A stretch of 64,000 bases of DNA from Calvatia gigantea (Eukaryota > Basidiomycota > Agaricomycetes > Agaricales > Lycoperdaceae). The stretch spans positions 1 to 64,000 of the forward strand of contig JACAAK010000024.1 of assembly GCA_025093985.1 (NCBI GenBank). Reading direction: 5' to 3'. The translations under genes and the position numbers were made by a program. The notes beneath the pieces are model-generated. The model did no database searches and was not told the DNA's origin. It worked only from the letters and a program-made list of their open reading frames with translations. This document shows positions 34,601-45,611 of the stretch, one piece after another (the first letter of the stretch is position 1; every line of letters starts with the position of its first letter).

Positions 34601-35435
34601 ACAAACTGATGGACAGACTGAACACATCAACAGAAAAGTGGAGACCTACATCTGCCTATATTGCAACTATAACCAAAACAATTGGATGGACTGGCTACTA
34701 ATAGTAGAATTCCATTATAACAACAAACAACATGGAGGGACAAGAGAAATGCCATTTTTCCTAAACTACAGGAGACACCCATGGAAGGGGAAGAATAGTG
34801 AAACAACAAATAATCCTGTAGCCACAGAGTTCCTGAAACACCTATAGAGTGCCTGAGCTAATGCCTCATCAACACTATAATCATATCAAGAAAAGATGAA
34901 ACAATAGTATGACAACAGTAGGCTCCATACCAAAGCATACCAAATCAGTGACAAAGTGTGGCTCAAAAACACAAATGTCCATACTAATCAAATGTCAAAG
35001 AAGCTAGGCCAAAAATGGTATGGGCCTTTTCTTATTAAGGAAAGAATAGGAGATGCAGCATACCAGCTGGACCTGCCAGAAGGATAGGCCATCCACAATG
35101 TCTTTAATGAACAACTTCTGACACTGGCACACCAAGCAGAGTTCTCCAGCCAAAGAAAAGCACTGGCACTAGACCCAATTATTATCAACAACAAAGAAGA
35201 ATACAAAGTACATGAGATCTGAGGACAATAAAAGTGTGGATGGGGCTATCAATTCCTAGTACACTGGAAGGGGTATAGCAATGAAGAGGATATGTGGATA
35301 GTGGAATCCAACCTTAGAAATGTGAAAAAAGCCATACAGGACTACTTAAAAAGGCATCCAGAGGGTACCCATAAAAAGAGGGGCAGAAAATCAAAAAATA
35401 CATCTAACAAACCAACCAACAAGCAAACTTACTAG
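31620..35435 (+). pseudogene. Gypsy-3 Pol polyprotein
   Basis: The protease aspartate region (TIVDLGCTT, catalytic DSG altered to DLG) is split by the insertion at 31,779-32,110. Reverse transcriptase has FFIPKKNGSK and YMDDFAIP (33,040-33,065). RNase H has VDASDYALGE (33,480-33,515). Integrase lies at 34,137-34,850 with WGCQACQ, and with a stop replacing a tryptophan or arginine codon in several places. The chromodomain (YQFLVHWKGYSNEED) is at 35,250-35,360. It is non-functional. Confidence 0.85.
31779..32110 (+). repeat. Solo LTR of an unrelated family, nested in gypsy-3
   Basis: A 332-bp insertion with TG...CA ends is flanked by a perfect 5-bp duplication, CACCA (31,774-31,778 and 32,111-32,115). 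Removing it joins TGCACCACCAGCAGTATCAGC, the expected protease codons. It contains a TATATATAG box near 31,926-31,934 and two direct copies of a TTCTCTTTCNGTGGACCTCAG motif. Unlike its host element it retains CpG sites, so it is younger. Confidence 0.85.
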
Positions 35436-35437
35436 AC

Positions 35438-36430
35438 ATGCCCACCTCTCAAACCAGCCACATTGCAATCCCCTCTCTCATCCATCCCAACCCAACTAGA
35501 GTCTTGTCCATCCCAATGCCTGAGCCAGGCAGCAGCAAAGCTTCTACTCCAAGAGGTACACAGTTTAACATGGCCACAACACCTTCTCCAGCCCAAGGAT
35601 TGCTGGAAGACCTGCTCAAAGAAATCAGCAATGCCACTAATGCTGAACTGGTCACCATTACAAACCAAAACAAGCAACTAAACACCAACTGCCTTATCAC
35701 TCTCACCACAGCCTGTATTACATTCACAGATATGTATGCAGGATTTGAGAATGCCTTCGCATCCACTGGCAAGCACATCCCTGCCATCTTCCATGCCCTC
35801 ACCCAATCATCCTTCATGCCATTGGAGTGAAACTGTGTCGATAACCTACAAAGTCAAATCAACCTCATACTTGAGGTGTTCAAAAGCCTCAACATCACCG
35901 AAATCTTCCTTGAATTGGGAGACATTGCCTCTAGCCTGCTTGGCCACAACACTACCCCTGATGACACTAGTACTGAGGAGCTCATTAACTGTATCCACAC
36001 CACCCTGAAAGAACTCCACAACACAATTAATCTACCCTGAACAACTACCCAAGCAGACACTCCTATGGACAAAGAAGTTACTATGTCCATGAAAGAAAAA
36101 GTCAATGCCCTATGCCATTTCATCAAGACCATCACATTCCCACAAATCATCTCAGTTTTTCAGCCACCCACCCACTACTGCACTGTACTACCTAGACAAG
36201 AGCACGACCTATACTACTGGAGCTCGATAGTTAAGAACTACTGGGAAAATTCCACCATTACTGAGTTCCTCTACAAAGGAGTCCCAGTTTCTATCTGCCA
36301 AGACAGATGAAGCCACTTGCCTGTCTTCTTCATATGATCAAACAGTAGAAGATATCTCATTGGCACCACTAAAAAAGCCTTTGCTGCAGCCATAGTTCAT
36401 AGTGACTTCGATGAGCTTTCTGAGGCATGA
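35438..36430 (+). pseudogene. Gypsy-3 ORF3, unknown function
   Basis: It starts MPTSQTSHIAIPSLIHPNP and ends DFDELSEA. It is open for the first 130 codons and broken by TGA or TAG at 35,830, 36,040, 36,308 and near 36,336. Full length would be about 330 residues. An N-terminal proline/serine-rich part, a conserved TTPSPAQGLLEDLLKEI block, an ACITFTDMYAGF block, then the helical middle and the KNYWENSTITEF region are shared with the other copies. The ATG is two nucleotides after a TAG ending pol. Confidence 0.75.
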
Positions 36431-36448
36431 AGCCTAACCAGGGGGTAA

Positions 36449-36758
36449 TGTTGTGGATTTTGCTATTTCTATCACATCTCCACACTCATCTCCATTCTAG
36501 TTGCACTCCATACCTGTTTCACCTATTACTGCCCAGTGATCTCCTGAACATTAACTTACACTACTATCCTACTGTACCTACTGGACATTTTATGTAGTAA
36601 CCCCATCCATTCAACTGGATACTCCTTCCATATTTAAGCATACATACAACCTCCTATATTCAGTACACTTAACCATCTCAAGTTCCTCTCCCCTTACTCA
36701 TCCCTCAAGTCTTAGCCCAAGTTGCAACCTGAGGTTCAGTTAGACTAAGGTCATAACA
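36449..36758 (+). repeat. 3' LTR of gypsy-3
   Basis: A 310-bp LTR, TGTTGTGG...CATAACA, preceded by the polypurine tract. The self-priming segment has decayed to ACACTTAACCA. Confidence 0.85.
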
Positions 36759-37840
36759 ACTGTCTTAGTACTTGCCTAACTTCCTGGATACAAATTAGTA
36801 CTGTTGCTACAGATGCAAATGTGCTATCAATGGGATGTACATGGGCTTGTAAATAGACATACATGATCCACATTGTAAATAATCCCTCCTGAATGGAAAC
36901 TTCTTCTTCTACACACTCTGGGCAGGGTTAGAATATCCCATGGTAGCTTTATCTCCAGTAGATGCTATGTTATATATCTCAAGGAGAATTCCATGTATTT
37001 GAAGGGCAAAAGTATGGTTCAGTTTTCATATAAGGTGAATGTATGAAGATGGTAAGAGTGAGGTTGAAGTGGTGGTATGTACATATAGTGAGTATAATAG
37101 GTGGATGTTAAGGCAGTTTTGGCAGGAGCCTAGGGCCACAGTACAGTCCTGGGTGTCTTTGACTCACAAGTCTGGGGCAATGGAGATAAGGGATAGACAG
37201 TTTTAATGAGCTATAGTATGACAAAGATTTCCCCAGAATGTAATTTGTTGTATATTAATATGGAGAGTGGGTAGTAAGAATACTGACCTCAAGAAGTAAC
37301 AATAAATCCCATTTTTGCAGCTCAAATGTTGTGTTCTATGTTAGTTAGTATGCTATACCCATCATATTGGGAGATACAGTGGGTTGATATTTTGATCTAT
37401 GTCCAATATTCAGTGGAAAGGATGGAGAGAGTGTAGAGAGCAAAACAAAATGTGGTATGTGGGTATTTATTGGTCCTCATTGTTTGTCTGCCCATAGTAA
37501 TGTCTGAAAATGTCAAAAAGGCATGAGCTGGTACAGATACCTATGCAGATCTCAACCCTTTCTCATAAAAATATGTATAAATATTAAGGTTAAACCTTAG
37601 GCCTCAGACAAAGTTGCAAGCTGGAAGGAAAGTCAAGTGGTGCAGTTACAATGGATTGTAGAATCAGAACTATATCCAAAGCTGTAAGTATCTGACCAGA
37701 AGGAACACTGGTGATTATTCCAATATAGGTGAGTAGAAAGTGAACAGGGATTGGAGTGGTTGGCTCAGTGCTTCAAAACTTCAGTTATTGCCCAAGCAGT
37801 GGGTGGAAGACAATCTTTAACTAGTAAGTATTGAGCATAG
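36759..37840. other. CpG-poor spacer without a gene
   Basis: About 1.1 kb lie between the 3' LTRs of gypsy-3 and gypsy-4. No open frame, terminal repeat or match elsewhere in the window was noticed. The sequence is AT-rich and almost free of CpG, like the old elements beside it, so it is probably another unrecognisable relic. Confidence 0.5.
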
Positions 37841-38159
37841 TGTTACAACCTTAGTCTGACTGAACCTCAGGTTGCAACTTGGGCTAAGACTTGAGGGCAA
37901 GTAAGGGAAGAGAAACTGTAGATGGTTAAGTGTACTGAATACAGGAGGTGTATGTACACTTAAATACAAGGAGGATCATCTAGTTGAATGGATGGAGATA
38001 CTACATGAAACATCCGATTACTATGGCATGGTAGTATGTAAGTCAGTATGAGTCAGTACTTGGAGATCGCTGATACTAGAATAGCTGAAATAAATACATG
38101 GTATGGACAGAGATGGGAAACAGCATGATAATGTGATGGAAATGATAAAATCCACAACA
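37841..38159 (-). repeat. 3' LTR of gypsy-4
   Basis: A 319-bp LTR, TGTTGTGGA...TGTAACA on the minus strand. The polypurine tract lies at 38,160-38,172. Left flank bases are CATAG. Confidence 0.85.
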
Positions 38160-38177
38160 TTACCCCCCAATTAAGCT

Positions 38178-38795
38178 TCATGCCTCAGGAAGCTCATTGA
38201 AGTCTCTGTAGACTACTACTGCAGCAAGTGCCTTCTTGGTGGCACCAATGAGGTATCTCCCACTGTTGGACTGCATAAAGAAGACAGGCAAGTGGCTTTA
38301 GCCGTCTTGGTGGATAGGAACTGAGACTCCTTTGTATGGGAACTCAGTGACTGTGGAGTTCTTCCAATAGTTTTTGACTATCAAGTTCCAGTAGTGTAGG
38401 TCGCATTCTTGGCCAGGTAGTACAGTGCAGTAGTGGGTGGGCAGCTGAAAAACTGAAATGATTTGGGGTGGGGTAATGGTTTTGATGAAATATTGTAAGG
38501 CATTGACTTCCTCTTTCATTGAGACTGTAGTTTCTTTGTCCATGGGGGTACCAGCTTGGACATTAGGGATGGGTGGGGGCCTGACAGTGTTATGTAGCTC
38601 CTTGAGGGTGCTGTGAATCCTGCTGACAAGTTCCTCAGTGCTGGAGTTATCCAGGGTAGTATCTCTTCTGAGCGGGTTAGAGGCAATGTCTCCTAGTTCT
38701 AGGAAGATTTCGGTGATGTCAATACCTTTGAATACTTCAATAGCAAGGTCAATTCTGCTATGTAAACTGTCGACACAGGTTTGTTTGGTTAGGGT
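38178..38795 (-). pseudogene. Gypsy-4 ORF3, C-terminal part
   Basis: It contains the TPPQIISVFQLPTHYCTVLPGQ and KNYWKNSTVTEFPYKG regions, followed by decayed codons to the family stop. Copia-1 cuts it at 38,795; the N-terminal part continues at 48,538-48,920. Confidence 0.8.
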
Positions 38796-39485
38796 TGTTG
38801 AGACGAGTACACTACACTAGCATTGCACTAGTAGTGGAGAATAGTCATACTCACTGGGATTATGGAGATGCATGTTGTAGACAGTTGCTAGAGGATATCT
38901 CAGAGACAGTGTGAAAGAAGACTTAATTGTCTGAGGAAAGTATGCATACTACATAGGGGTTTATATACATAAAGTCCCTGGTCTGTGTACCATTCTACCT
39001 ATACAGGTGAGGTTTTATCTGCCAGTAGCATATACAGAGCATAATGCATACTACACATGTATCTAATAGACCATGTAGCCAGCAACCTAGAGTGCAGTCT
39101 AGTACTGTGTCCGTAGCCCTTTATCTCACTTCTAATAGTGAAGTACTCAATGTTGGAATATAGGTAGACTTCCGTTATCTTTTTCTTACAGTAGATAATC
39201 ACTTCGCTATCACGTGACATCACACTCATTCGCTGGCCTCATACCTTGCACACCCTCAGTCTCGTTCCACGTCGACTGAGGGTAAGCAAACCATCGTTCT
39301 CCATTGTACACACTAGCTAACTCATTCTGTAGTCTATCCTAGGTAATTACACAATCTAATATAGTCTCGTTCCACGTTGACTGAGGTCTATCCTAGCCCT
39401 GCGCGTCATATCTTTCCTTTACTCAAGACCCATTTTAGCTATAAATAGACTGAACCAACATAGTGGTATGGATTGAGATTCAACA
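38796..39485 (-). repeat. 3' LTR of copia-1 (690 bp)
   Basis: Ends are TGTTGAATCTC...CGTCTCAACA on the minus strand. It contains two direct copies of CAGTCRACGTGGAACGAGACT about 80 bp apart (plus-strand 39,262-39,283 and 39,362-39,383). A TATATAAA box is near 38,960-38,970. The polypurine tract AAGGAGAAG borders it at 39,486. Confidence 0.9.
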
Positions 39486-41757
39486 CTTCTCCTTACTTGA
39501 GGAAGGGAGATAAACACTTCAATGATCAAGCAGCTTTATCCCATGCTTTGATGTCAGAACCAAAAATAAGTCCTAGTTCAGGATGGAAGAGGTTTATTTT
39601 GGTTGCGCCAAAATTCTTCATAAAGATATCAGCAGAATTGTCTTGTGAAGACACATCACCAATAATAATTATACCCTCCTCGACTAATTCTCATACATAG
39701 TGGTAATGAATATCCATGTGCTTTGACTGTTTTTCAACAATGGGATTTTCAGTCCAGAATTTGGACCCATCATTGTTGCCATAGAGAATAGGAGTTGGGT
39801 GCTTGATACCAAACTCCTCCAGAAGCTGTGACAGCCATTTCACTTGTCATGAAGCATTAGACAGTTCTTTGTATTCCACTTCAGTGGACGAAAGTGAAAC
39901 TGTCTTTTGTTGCCACAAAGTCCAAGTGATAGCACTGGATGCGAGCATACAAACATTTTCCAAAACAGATCGGCAGGTTTCAGTATCTTGAGCCCAATCC
40001 GAGTCACTTAGGCACTCCAACGTCATGTCAGATTTCCTAGTATTACCTTTATATTTCAACGCATAGTTCCTTGTCATTGACAAGTACTTTAGTACATGAA
40101 TTCCAGTGTGATAGTGCTTGGGTGCGGGGTTAGCAGCATGTTGTGCCAGCTTAACTATGGCAAAGGCTATGTCAGGCCTTGTACCGATCATCAAGTACAT
40201 CAAAGAACCAACCAATTGTTGGTACTTTAGACAGAAGGGTGCAGAGGCAGTCTCCTTGTTCATCATGAACTGGAAGCCAGCAGGCAATGGCATTTTAGCT
40301 GCAGCAGACTGTGGAACCTGGAAGCACATAAGAATCTTATCCAGGTATTTGACCTGCTGGATGAAGATTTGTCACTTGGAACGATTCCTTGAGATTTTCA
40401 TCCCAAGAAACTCTTCACAGGGACTGTGATCTCTGCATTCCCACTTTTTGGTGAATTTTCCCTTCAACTCTTTGAGGAGGGGGGAATTCTTTGGACCCAA
40501 GAAATTTATGTCATCAACATAGACAATGGTGACTATCAGCTCATTAGTCTTTGGATGTCTGTAAAAATACACAGCGTAGTCAGATTTGCAGTGGATAAAA
40601 CCTAGCTCAATCATAGATTGGTGCAATTCCTTCCACCACTGGCGGCCAGCCTGTTTAAGACTGTATATGGCATGCTTTAGTCTCCAAACTTTTCCCTCTT
40701 GCCCGGGAAGTTGAAACCCTTTGGGCTGTTCCATGTAGATCTCCTCATCCAGTTTGCCATAAAAATAGGCAGTTTTTATGTCAACACTATGCATATCCCA
40801 ATCATGGATTGCAGTGAGTGTGAAGCTTATGTGCATGGACTTGTAGCAGACAACTAGTGAGAATAACTCATTGTAGTCGATGCCTTCAACTTGCAAGAAT
40901 CCCTTCGCAACTAAGTGAGCACACAGGTGGCCATCAGACTTCTTGAGAAAGACCCATCAGTTTCTAACCATCTTCCTTCCTTTTGGTAAATCTACTAATT
41001 TGTATACTCCATGTTTCTTCAATGTGTCAAGTTCCTCAATACACACAGCCATCCATTTTGCCTTTATAGGCTCAGAAAGCTTAAGCATGTCATGGAAAGT
41101 CTCAGGCTCTCCATGTGTGGTATTGTGAACCATCTATATTAAGAAATCAATTAAATGTACTCCTCCCTCAGCAACAAGCCTATCAATATCCATGTCCCAT
41201 GCATCATGAGATGTCAGATCATAAGGTGGATTTTCAGGCATAGGCGGCAGTTCTGGGCATGGAGGGAGCTGAAACAGAGGTAAATCAAAGGGTTGTGGCG
41301 GATACCGCTCAGCATGAGCCCTCTGTCTCACGTATTCAGGATGGTTATTCCTAGCTCTTCACTCACAGATTACTTCATCCAGAGGGACATTGGTGCAAAC
41401 ATGCTGCCTTTGCCTCTGCTGCTCTTGTCAGTAAGTCCTATCGATTTCTCTTTCAATAGAAATTAGACGCCAATGCTCTCCATAAGTATTACCAGGTCTT
41501 ACAGGTGGCCTGCCTTGTTGTTCAGAACAACATGGCTCAACCTGGTCTGGACCAACAGCACGATGCTTGGGAACAGGAATTGGGAATTCTTCATTTGTTT
41601 GATCCCATACTTCTTGATCCACTTGCCAGTCATTGCTATCATCCTCAGGCTCCTCCTCAACAGTTGTTCCATGTGGGTGTGGTGACTCAGATGGGGGTAC
41701 CCAAGATGGCGGACTGTCTCCTGGTGAAGGAGTGCATGATGAAATGCTGTCTGGCAG
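39486..41757 (-). pseudogene. Copia-1 Pol, linker to RNase H
   Basis: The acidic/proline-rich linker (SPGDSPPSWVPPSESPH, then EEEPEDDSNDW) is at 41,560-41,757. Reverse transcriptase is at about 40,372-41,100 with DIKTAYFYGKLDEEIYM and YVDD (near 40,505-40,520). TRPDIAFA lies at 40,170-40,195. RNase H is at 39,847-40,050 with LSDSDWA and SSTEVEY. Several TGA and TAG stops are present; it is non-functional. Confidence 0.85.
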
Positions 41758-43061
41758 TAATGAGGTAGAAATAGAATACTAAATGTGATATGGATGTACA
41801 GCTTAGATTAAGCTGACAGAATAGATTTTTAAAGGTTTCTGCACAAGGCAAGTTTGTAGGGAGGCAATCTGACAATATGAGGGACAATTCCACAAAATAA
41901 CATGAAACAATGATGCGTAGAGAACACCAGAATAACTAGCTATCTTCACTAAGAAGAGTAAAGCCAAGTTACACTGTAAAAAGCGCAACTCGCATCCCTT
42001 ATCTAAGAAGTTAACAAGACACAGAACCTCAGGTACTCCCTAAGATTCACCCTTATCAAGTCAATGACCAGAAGCGCACTATCCTATACTTGTGATACTC
42101 CAAGTACCAAGGTGTAGTGATGCAATATGCTCTTAATCTAAGCTTACTTCACAAGTAAGCTGAGGTCTTCTTCTTAGATTACAAAGGTCTCAACCTTAGC
42201 TCAAGTCACTTAGTCCAGTTAATCTTGAAAGAACTTATTACTTTGCTTCACTCAGACACAATAGATTACTTTTCACTGTGCTCTGAAGGCTGGGCAATGG
42301 CTAGTAGGTTCCTTGCCATGTCTGACACCTTAGAGGGGGTTTATATATTATTTGGGTGCTTGTTATGACAAGACAATGATTACATGACTAGGAACATATT
42401 ATCAAGCAAGGTACAAACCGGTAGATTAGATTGTGCGCCAAGAGAGCTGCAACCTGTTAGATTAGTGAAACATTGGAAATACAGAAGGATTCTGGGTATC
42501 CATTTGTTCCAGGCTGTGTTTTAGCCCATTCTCTGGGTCTGCATTCTTCTCTAAATATGTAGAACATCTAAGATTTCGGATGTCATGTGAACTGTTCTCC
42601 TATATGTCCCCATGGATTGTACATGAATGCGTCCATACATGTCATTAGTACTGAGTGATGTTCATTAATCTAACAATAGTGGCATTTTCTTGTGAGCATG
42701 CCAATCATTCTTTTAGATTAAGTGCATCAGACTTATTTCCTGAGTCTAGGCTCATTGGAGGGGTCCTGTAGCTCTGTATAGACACATTGGAATGGTTTTA
42801 CCACCTGGTCTGGCCGGAATCACGACTGGTCATATAGTACACTGTTAGAATTGCTTTTTGTTAAGCACAGTGGTCGTCCCGTAGCCACTGCTATCTGTCA
42901 TCAATGGTCATAGTGTTCTACAGTGATTGAGTACTCTTTTATTATACTGTTGGGCTCTTAGATTAGGTCATACTACTATAGGAAGGTTTGATGCAATCAT
43001 TAGATTAGGCTTGTATGCCTTAGATTAGTGATTTTCATGTGTGAAAACAGCTTTGCCATTA
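41758..43061 (-). mobile_element. Unclassified TAGATTA-rich insertion, copy 2
   Basis: This 1,304-bp insertion lies in the copia linker. It is flanked by CAG on both sides (41,755-41,757 and 43,062-43,064), and its ends are TAATG...CATTA. Taking it out joins the linker codons in frame (SPL then PDSISS). I count about eleven TAGATTA/TAATCTA motifs on the two strands, against an expectation below one. A TATATAAACCCCCTC promoter-like stretch lies on the minus strand near 42,340-42,355. There is no long open frame. The 3-bp duplication and short inverted ends favour a non-autonomous DNA transposon over an LTR, but the family is unknown. Confidence 0.65.
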
Positions 43062-44760
43062 CAGCGGTGAAGGTTCATGCTGGGGTAATGGAGGTGTAGG
43101 TGGAGAATATTTTGATTTGGGAGGTGGAGAAGTTGGAGGTAAATGAACTGGTTCCTTCAGGGGAGGTGGAACATTTCCAGCATCATCTGAAGATGGTGGA
43201 AAAGGAGGTGTAACCTCTTCTCTTCTGTCTGGCAGGTTTCTCTCTCCTCTGTGATTTGGCCAGTTACTGCTATCCAGCACTGAACCGATGCATTTAGGGA
43301 AAAATCCCTCGTTGAATAAGGTGTTCAGTGATATAAAGATCACATTGCCTGCCATGTGCCGCATGAAGACATAGTTCTTAGAACCTTTGTAACTGAGGAA
43401 TATCATTATTTCGGACTTTGCAGACAATTTGTTCAGGCGGATTTTGTCAGGTAGAAATACATACGTGCTGCATCCAAACACACGGATATGGAATAAGTCT
43501 GGCTTTTCCCTTGAATAACACTCAAATGGTGTCTTCTACTGCAGATGCTGGACTGGCATGCAATTATATAAATGCACAGCTGTATTCAATGCAAATTCCC
43601 ACCACGAGTCAGGTAGACATGCCTGTAGCCATATAGCTTGGGCTTTCTTGTGTAGAGTGTAGTTCAGTCACTCTGCTCTCCCATTTTGCTGATGTGCATA
43701 GGAAGCAGTGGTCTTGTGGGTGATTCCACGCACTACAAGTCCTGCCAATAATTTCTCATTGACATATTCTCCTCCATTATCAGTGCGAAGTCATTTAACT
43801 CACATACCAGAGAGATTCTCTAATGCGCTGATCAGCTTTATTAGCTTTTCAGAGGCCTTGGACTTCTTATGAAGGAGGACTACATGTATGTGAGAAGAAA
43901 AGTCATCTAAGAATGTCATAGCCCATTTATATTTATGGTAGCTAATGATGGGCAGTTCCAGCAAGTCTAAGTGACATAGCTCAAAGACTGCAGAGGCTCA
44001 CTTGGGATTAATCGGAAAGGGGTTATTATGCATTTTCCCCTTGGCACAGCTGTTGCAAATGCCCTTCTGAGTTGGTGGTACAGGAATCAGTGCGATGCCC
44101 TCAATGTGCTTAGGTAGCTTGGAAAGTGTGTGATCTGAGGGATGTTCCATTCAACAATGCCAATTGGTATAGTCGGGTAGGTGTAAAGCTAATGCTACTG
44201 GCTTCTCCTTGCTGTGATACAAGATATACGTGTACACTGTATGTATGTTGTTTATAAACAACTGATGAGACCAGGTGGACAATATAGCTCATCCCGACTT
44301 ATCATGGATGGTGGTCCCTTTAACAGTAGCCTCAAGAGTATGTCCAGTCCAAAGGATCTGGCCCGAGGACATAAGCCATTCCATGATTTCCTTGATGTAA
44401 AAAACTGGTGCAATACACAAAGTAGCACTTCTGGTTTTGCCTCCATCTACTATGTCATGCTGGAAGATGACAGTACCTCATCCAGTCATTTCATAATTCT
44501 GGTTGCCAGTGGCTTGAATAATGCTGAAGTGGCCCATCTTTAACTTCACAAAATCGGAGAGATAATCAGTGACATGGTACGATGCTCCTGAATCTAGGAG
44601 CCAGTCTGCATTATTCATGGTGTGTTTATTCACCTCTTTCTGACAAGATAAGCAATTCATGAGATCACAAATGTGATATGTCTCAGACAAATTTAGCTTG
44701 GAGCATTCCTCTCTGAGGTGCTCTTTCTCTTTCTCAGTATACTAATATGTGATTTGCAGA
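43062..44760 (-). pseudogene. Copia-1 protease and integrase, duplicate 1
   Basis: Protease has WLLDSGASYHVT at about 44,570-44,605. The pre-integrase and zinc region (WHCRM..., then CNSCAKGKMHN) is at 44,010-44,170. The integrase core has DLLELPIISYHKYKWAMTF and DDFSS (43,890-43,980) and ends MFGCSTYVFLPDK (43,440-43,481). The proline-rich start of the linker is at 43,064-43,200. Many stops are present. Confidence 0.8.
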
Positions 44761-45611
44761 TGCATTTTTGTTTCTGGCTTAGAATCTCTAGCAGAATAAG
44801 CAAAAGATGAAGCACCACCAGCACGCTTCCAGCATATTTCACAATTAATGAAGTCTGTACAATGATGCCTATGACATAGTCCTACAGGAGGCGGACATGC
44901 AGCTATATCTGCATAGGTGCCATGCTATTCTCTTCGGCGGCCACCTGCTCGTCCCAGCTCATCCGTGGAATCTCCAAGGTATTCTGCTCTAAGGTGGACA
45001 GTCCCTGTGTCTGGATCGTTCTGTCCCATCCATTGACAAGACTGTATGTCTTCATCAGTATCCTTGAATGAGAAATAGTCAGATGAAGTTACTGACCCAT
45101 ACCCTCCATTGGATCCATAGTCAGTATCCGAGTCGCTATCCTCAAGGATAGACTCAAGAACCGATTCCAAAACCTTTGGTGCCTGCTTCTTCTTGAGTGG
45201 CTTGGGTTTCTTGATGATTGCCAGCCTACTATACTCCAGTGCCAGCCACATGATCACATCTTCCTTCCTTGTGACTGTTGGAGGAGTGCCTGCTGGCATG
45301 TCAACCTCCATTTCATCAAAATGCTTCCACATCTCCTCTGAGCTCTCACCCAATGAAGAAGTTTCTGTGAAACATTTGTCCCACTTCTTCAATGCGGTGA
45401 CCTTAGCTTTCACTGAAGGTCTGTGATGGTGCTCAGGCTCGGGCACAGTAATGCACAATGCAAGCGGAGTGACATTGCTACCAGTGACAGCAGATCCGGA
45501 GAAAATAGGAGACATCTTGGCTTGATGTGTTTCTCCAATAAGGTCTCGAGTGGTTTATGGTGGCTTCTCTCTTGCCTGCGATACAAAGTCTATGTCCTGA
45601 ATGTAACTGGA
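44761..45611 (-). pseudogene. Copia-1 Gag, C-terminal part
   Basis: It aligns with copia-2 at 62,040-62,880. Landmarks are PSVKAKVTALKKWDKCF, a KKKQAPKVLESVLESILEDSDSDTDYGS acidic tail, and a cysteine/histidine cluster (CHRHHCTDFINCEICW, about 44,815-44,870) that could bind zinc. The N-terminal UBN2-like region of copia-2 is missing; at 45,611 the sequence jumps to duplicated linker. Confidence 0.75.

Larger units (their letters stand above)
31018..36758 (+). mobile_element. Chromovirus gypsy-3 (5' truncated, subfamily II)
   Basis: The plus-strand element starts abruptly inside gag at the edge of gypsy-2 and runs through pol, ORF3, polypurine tract (GGGGGTAA at 36,441-36,448) and 3' LTR. With gypsy-4 it forms a second subfamily, clearest in ORF3 (HYCTVLP, YYWSSIVKNYW). 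It is extremely poor in CpG and full of stops, so it is older or more heavily mutated than gypsy-6. A 332-bp solo LTR of another family interrupts its protease. Confidence 0.9.

Noticed and set aside
41758..43061. TAGATTA-rich insertion as a solo LTR
   Set aside because: A TATA-like box and length suggested it, but no 5-bp duplication with TG...CA ends could be found. A CAG duplication with TAATG/CATTA ends restores the reading frame, so a DNA element is preferred, not proven.
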